From Anaerolineae bacterium (GTDB lineage: Bacteria; Chloroflexota; Anaerolineae; Aggregatilineales; Phototrophicaceae): DNA of 64,000 bases. Both the position numbers and the translations under genes were made by a program. Below the pieces are notes generated by a model. It was given only the letters and a program-made list of their open reading frames with translations. It did not search any database and had not been told where the DNA came from. Positions 63,138 through 64,000 of this stretch are shown one piece after another. The stretch spans positions 186,001-250,000 of the forward strand of contig JAJEBY010000003.1 in the NCBI GenBank assembly GCA_022822305.1, written 5' to 3'. Position 1 is the first letter of the stretch; the number at the start of each line of letters is the position of its first letter.

Positions 63138-63445
63138 TGGTCCAGATAAACGCGGGGAGCGTGCCAGTCGACCGGCGCTAAGCCAGCAGTTGCGGAAGAA
63201 GATTCGCACTACCGACACATACTTAAGTGCAAGTAAGTAGTGAGAATCTGTACGGGCGGTTCGGCGAGTCGCCCTCTGCCCAATCACTTATGCACACTTG
63301 GGCGAGCCGCCGGCTCGCCCGTACAACATTAGTGATACTCTTGCATGACTAATTTGCGCTTACGTAAGATCAATGTCACTGCCGGGCTATTGGTGACTGC
63401 CCGTCCATATCTTGATCTCCGCAGATATTGCGAAAGGATAAATAC
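63138..63445. other. Gap with paired palindromes
   Basis: 308 bases without a gene, holding two family A palindromes in opposite orientation (63254-63274 and 63300-63320). They are bounded by TGTAC on the left and GTACA on the right. After 63330 the DNA is more AT-rich up to the next gene. Confidence 0.6.
63251..63324. repeat. Composite family A element
   Basis: The left palindrome is GGGCGGTTC-GGC-GAGTCGCCC (two G:T-like mismatches). The right is perfect, GGGCGAGCCG-C-CGGCTCGCCC. The outer TAC...GTA ends make the whole 74-base block an inverted repeat, like a MITE or paired REP unit. Confidence 0.6.
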
Positions 63446-64000
63446 ATGCCGCACCCCCTGTTGACAGACCACCCGGACCTGAAGACGGCAATCGACATAT
63501 ACGATGACTGGATTCAACACACCATGCGCCGCAAGCATCAGCCCGGCCTGGCCGTCGGGCTGATTTACGACGGCGAACTGCTCTGGGGCAAGGGCTACGG
63601 TTATGGCGATGTCGCGGCGGGCACACAGGTAACGCTCGATACGCGCTTCCGAATCGCCAGCATTTCCAAGACTTTCACCGCCGTCGGCATCTTGCAGCTG
63701 CGCGACGCCGGGAAGCTCTGCCTGGACGATCCCGCTTCAAAGTATCTCGATTGGTTCGATTTGCGCTTTGAAGACGCGCCGCCAATCACCATTAGGAACT
63801 TGCTGACCCATAGCTCCGGTCTGCCGCGCGATTCCCACAACCCAATGTGGACGGACTGCGACGCGCCGGATTGGGATGAGTTTGTGGCGGAGCTGCAGAA
63901 ACGATCGGCGACGCGCGCGCCCAACGACAAATTTGCCTACAGCAATGTCGGGTATTCGCTGCTGGGCGGCATCATCGAATCCGTCTCCGTGCAATCCTGG
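63446..64000 (+). CDS. Serine beta-lactamase-family hydrolase (cut by window end)
   Basis: The first 185 residues of a class C/esterase-type serine hydrolase. The S-x-x-K motif is SISKTF (nucleophile Ser), following ARFRIA-like DTRFRIAS. The YxN motif is YSNVGYS, and the HSSGLP loop is typical of the family. No signal peptide is present. Such proteins are often D-amino-peptidases or esterases and not resistance enzymes. The ATG at 63446 has AAAGGA upstream. The C-terminal KTG-like motif lies beyond the window. Confidence 0.9.
   Translation, partial: MPHPLLTDHPDLKTAIDIYDDWIQHTMRRKHQPGLAVGLIYDGELLWGKGYGYGDVAAGTQVTLDTRFRIASISKTFTAVGILQLRDAGKLCLDDPASKYLDWFDLRFEDAPPITIRNLLTHSSGLPRDSHNPMWTDCDAPDWDEFVAELQKRSATRAPNDKFAYSNVGYSLLGGIIESVSVQSW

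Overview
The window looks like a piece of a Chloroflexota (Anaerolineae-like) chromosome. This is inferred from style and not from a marker gene. The DNA is GC-rich (roughly 60 % by eye). Large membrane proteins carry Thr/Pro linkers, an atypical kinase has a DWG motif, and several secreted proteins contain TPR, WD40, beta-helix, PPC-like or LysM domains. Intergenic gaps hold dispersed palindromes. I found 54 protein genes, one of them only 52 codons long and one cut by the right edge. I saw no tRNA, rRNA, CRISPR array or transposase.

Left part (0-23 kb): a ThuA-like protein; a degenerate PP2C-like membrane protein; and, divergent from it, a two-gene unit of a His-rich membrane protein and an unusual copper lipoprotein. 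That lipoprotein joins a YtkA/FixH-like domain, seven to eight Met/His/Asp 17-residue repeats and a PCuAC domain. Next come a 1,382-residue fusion of a YfhO-like protein with a Wzx-type flippase and an atypical kinase, the two divergent around three phased heptamers. A stomatin/NfeD operon follows, led by a 52-residue membrane protein. A GT39-like glycosyltransferase, a DUF1028 protein, an aldo/keto reductase and two related membrane-anchored proteins complete this part.

Middle (23-38 kb): small accessory genes (DinB, Uma2, CinA-C, two VOC paralogues, DUF1801), htpG and a zinc-type alcohol dehydrogenase. A visibly AT-richer solitary OLD-family nuclease suggests acquired DNA. After it come a Wzz-like protein with an operator-like promoter, a PLP lyase translationally coupled to a mandelate-racemase-group enzyme, an AadA-like nucleotidyltransferase, and a beta-helix/LysM secreted protein.

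Right part (38-64 kb) is transport and catabolism. It has a BMP/nucleoside-type ABC importer (ATPase and two permeases) interrupted by a sulfite-oxidase-like molybdoenzyme, with a BMP-type binding lipoprotein 18 kb away. It also has a sulfatase, a carbamoylase/allantoate-type hydrolase, an M20 peptidase, a small polysaccharide unit (epimerase, GT4), and a peptide ABC importer (two permeases and a binding protein, no ATPases) behind a textbook TTGACA-17-TATAAT promoter. An M14 carboxypeptidase follows that importer, and a serine beta-lactamase-family gene runs off the end. Together these suggest a heterotroph scavenging peptides, nucleosides or ureides and sulfated compounds (inference).
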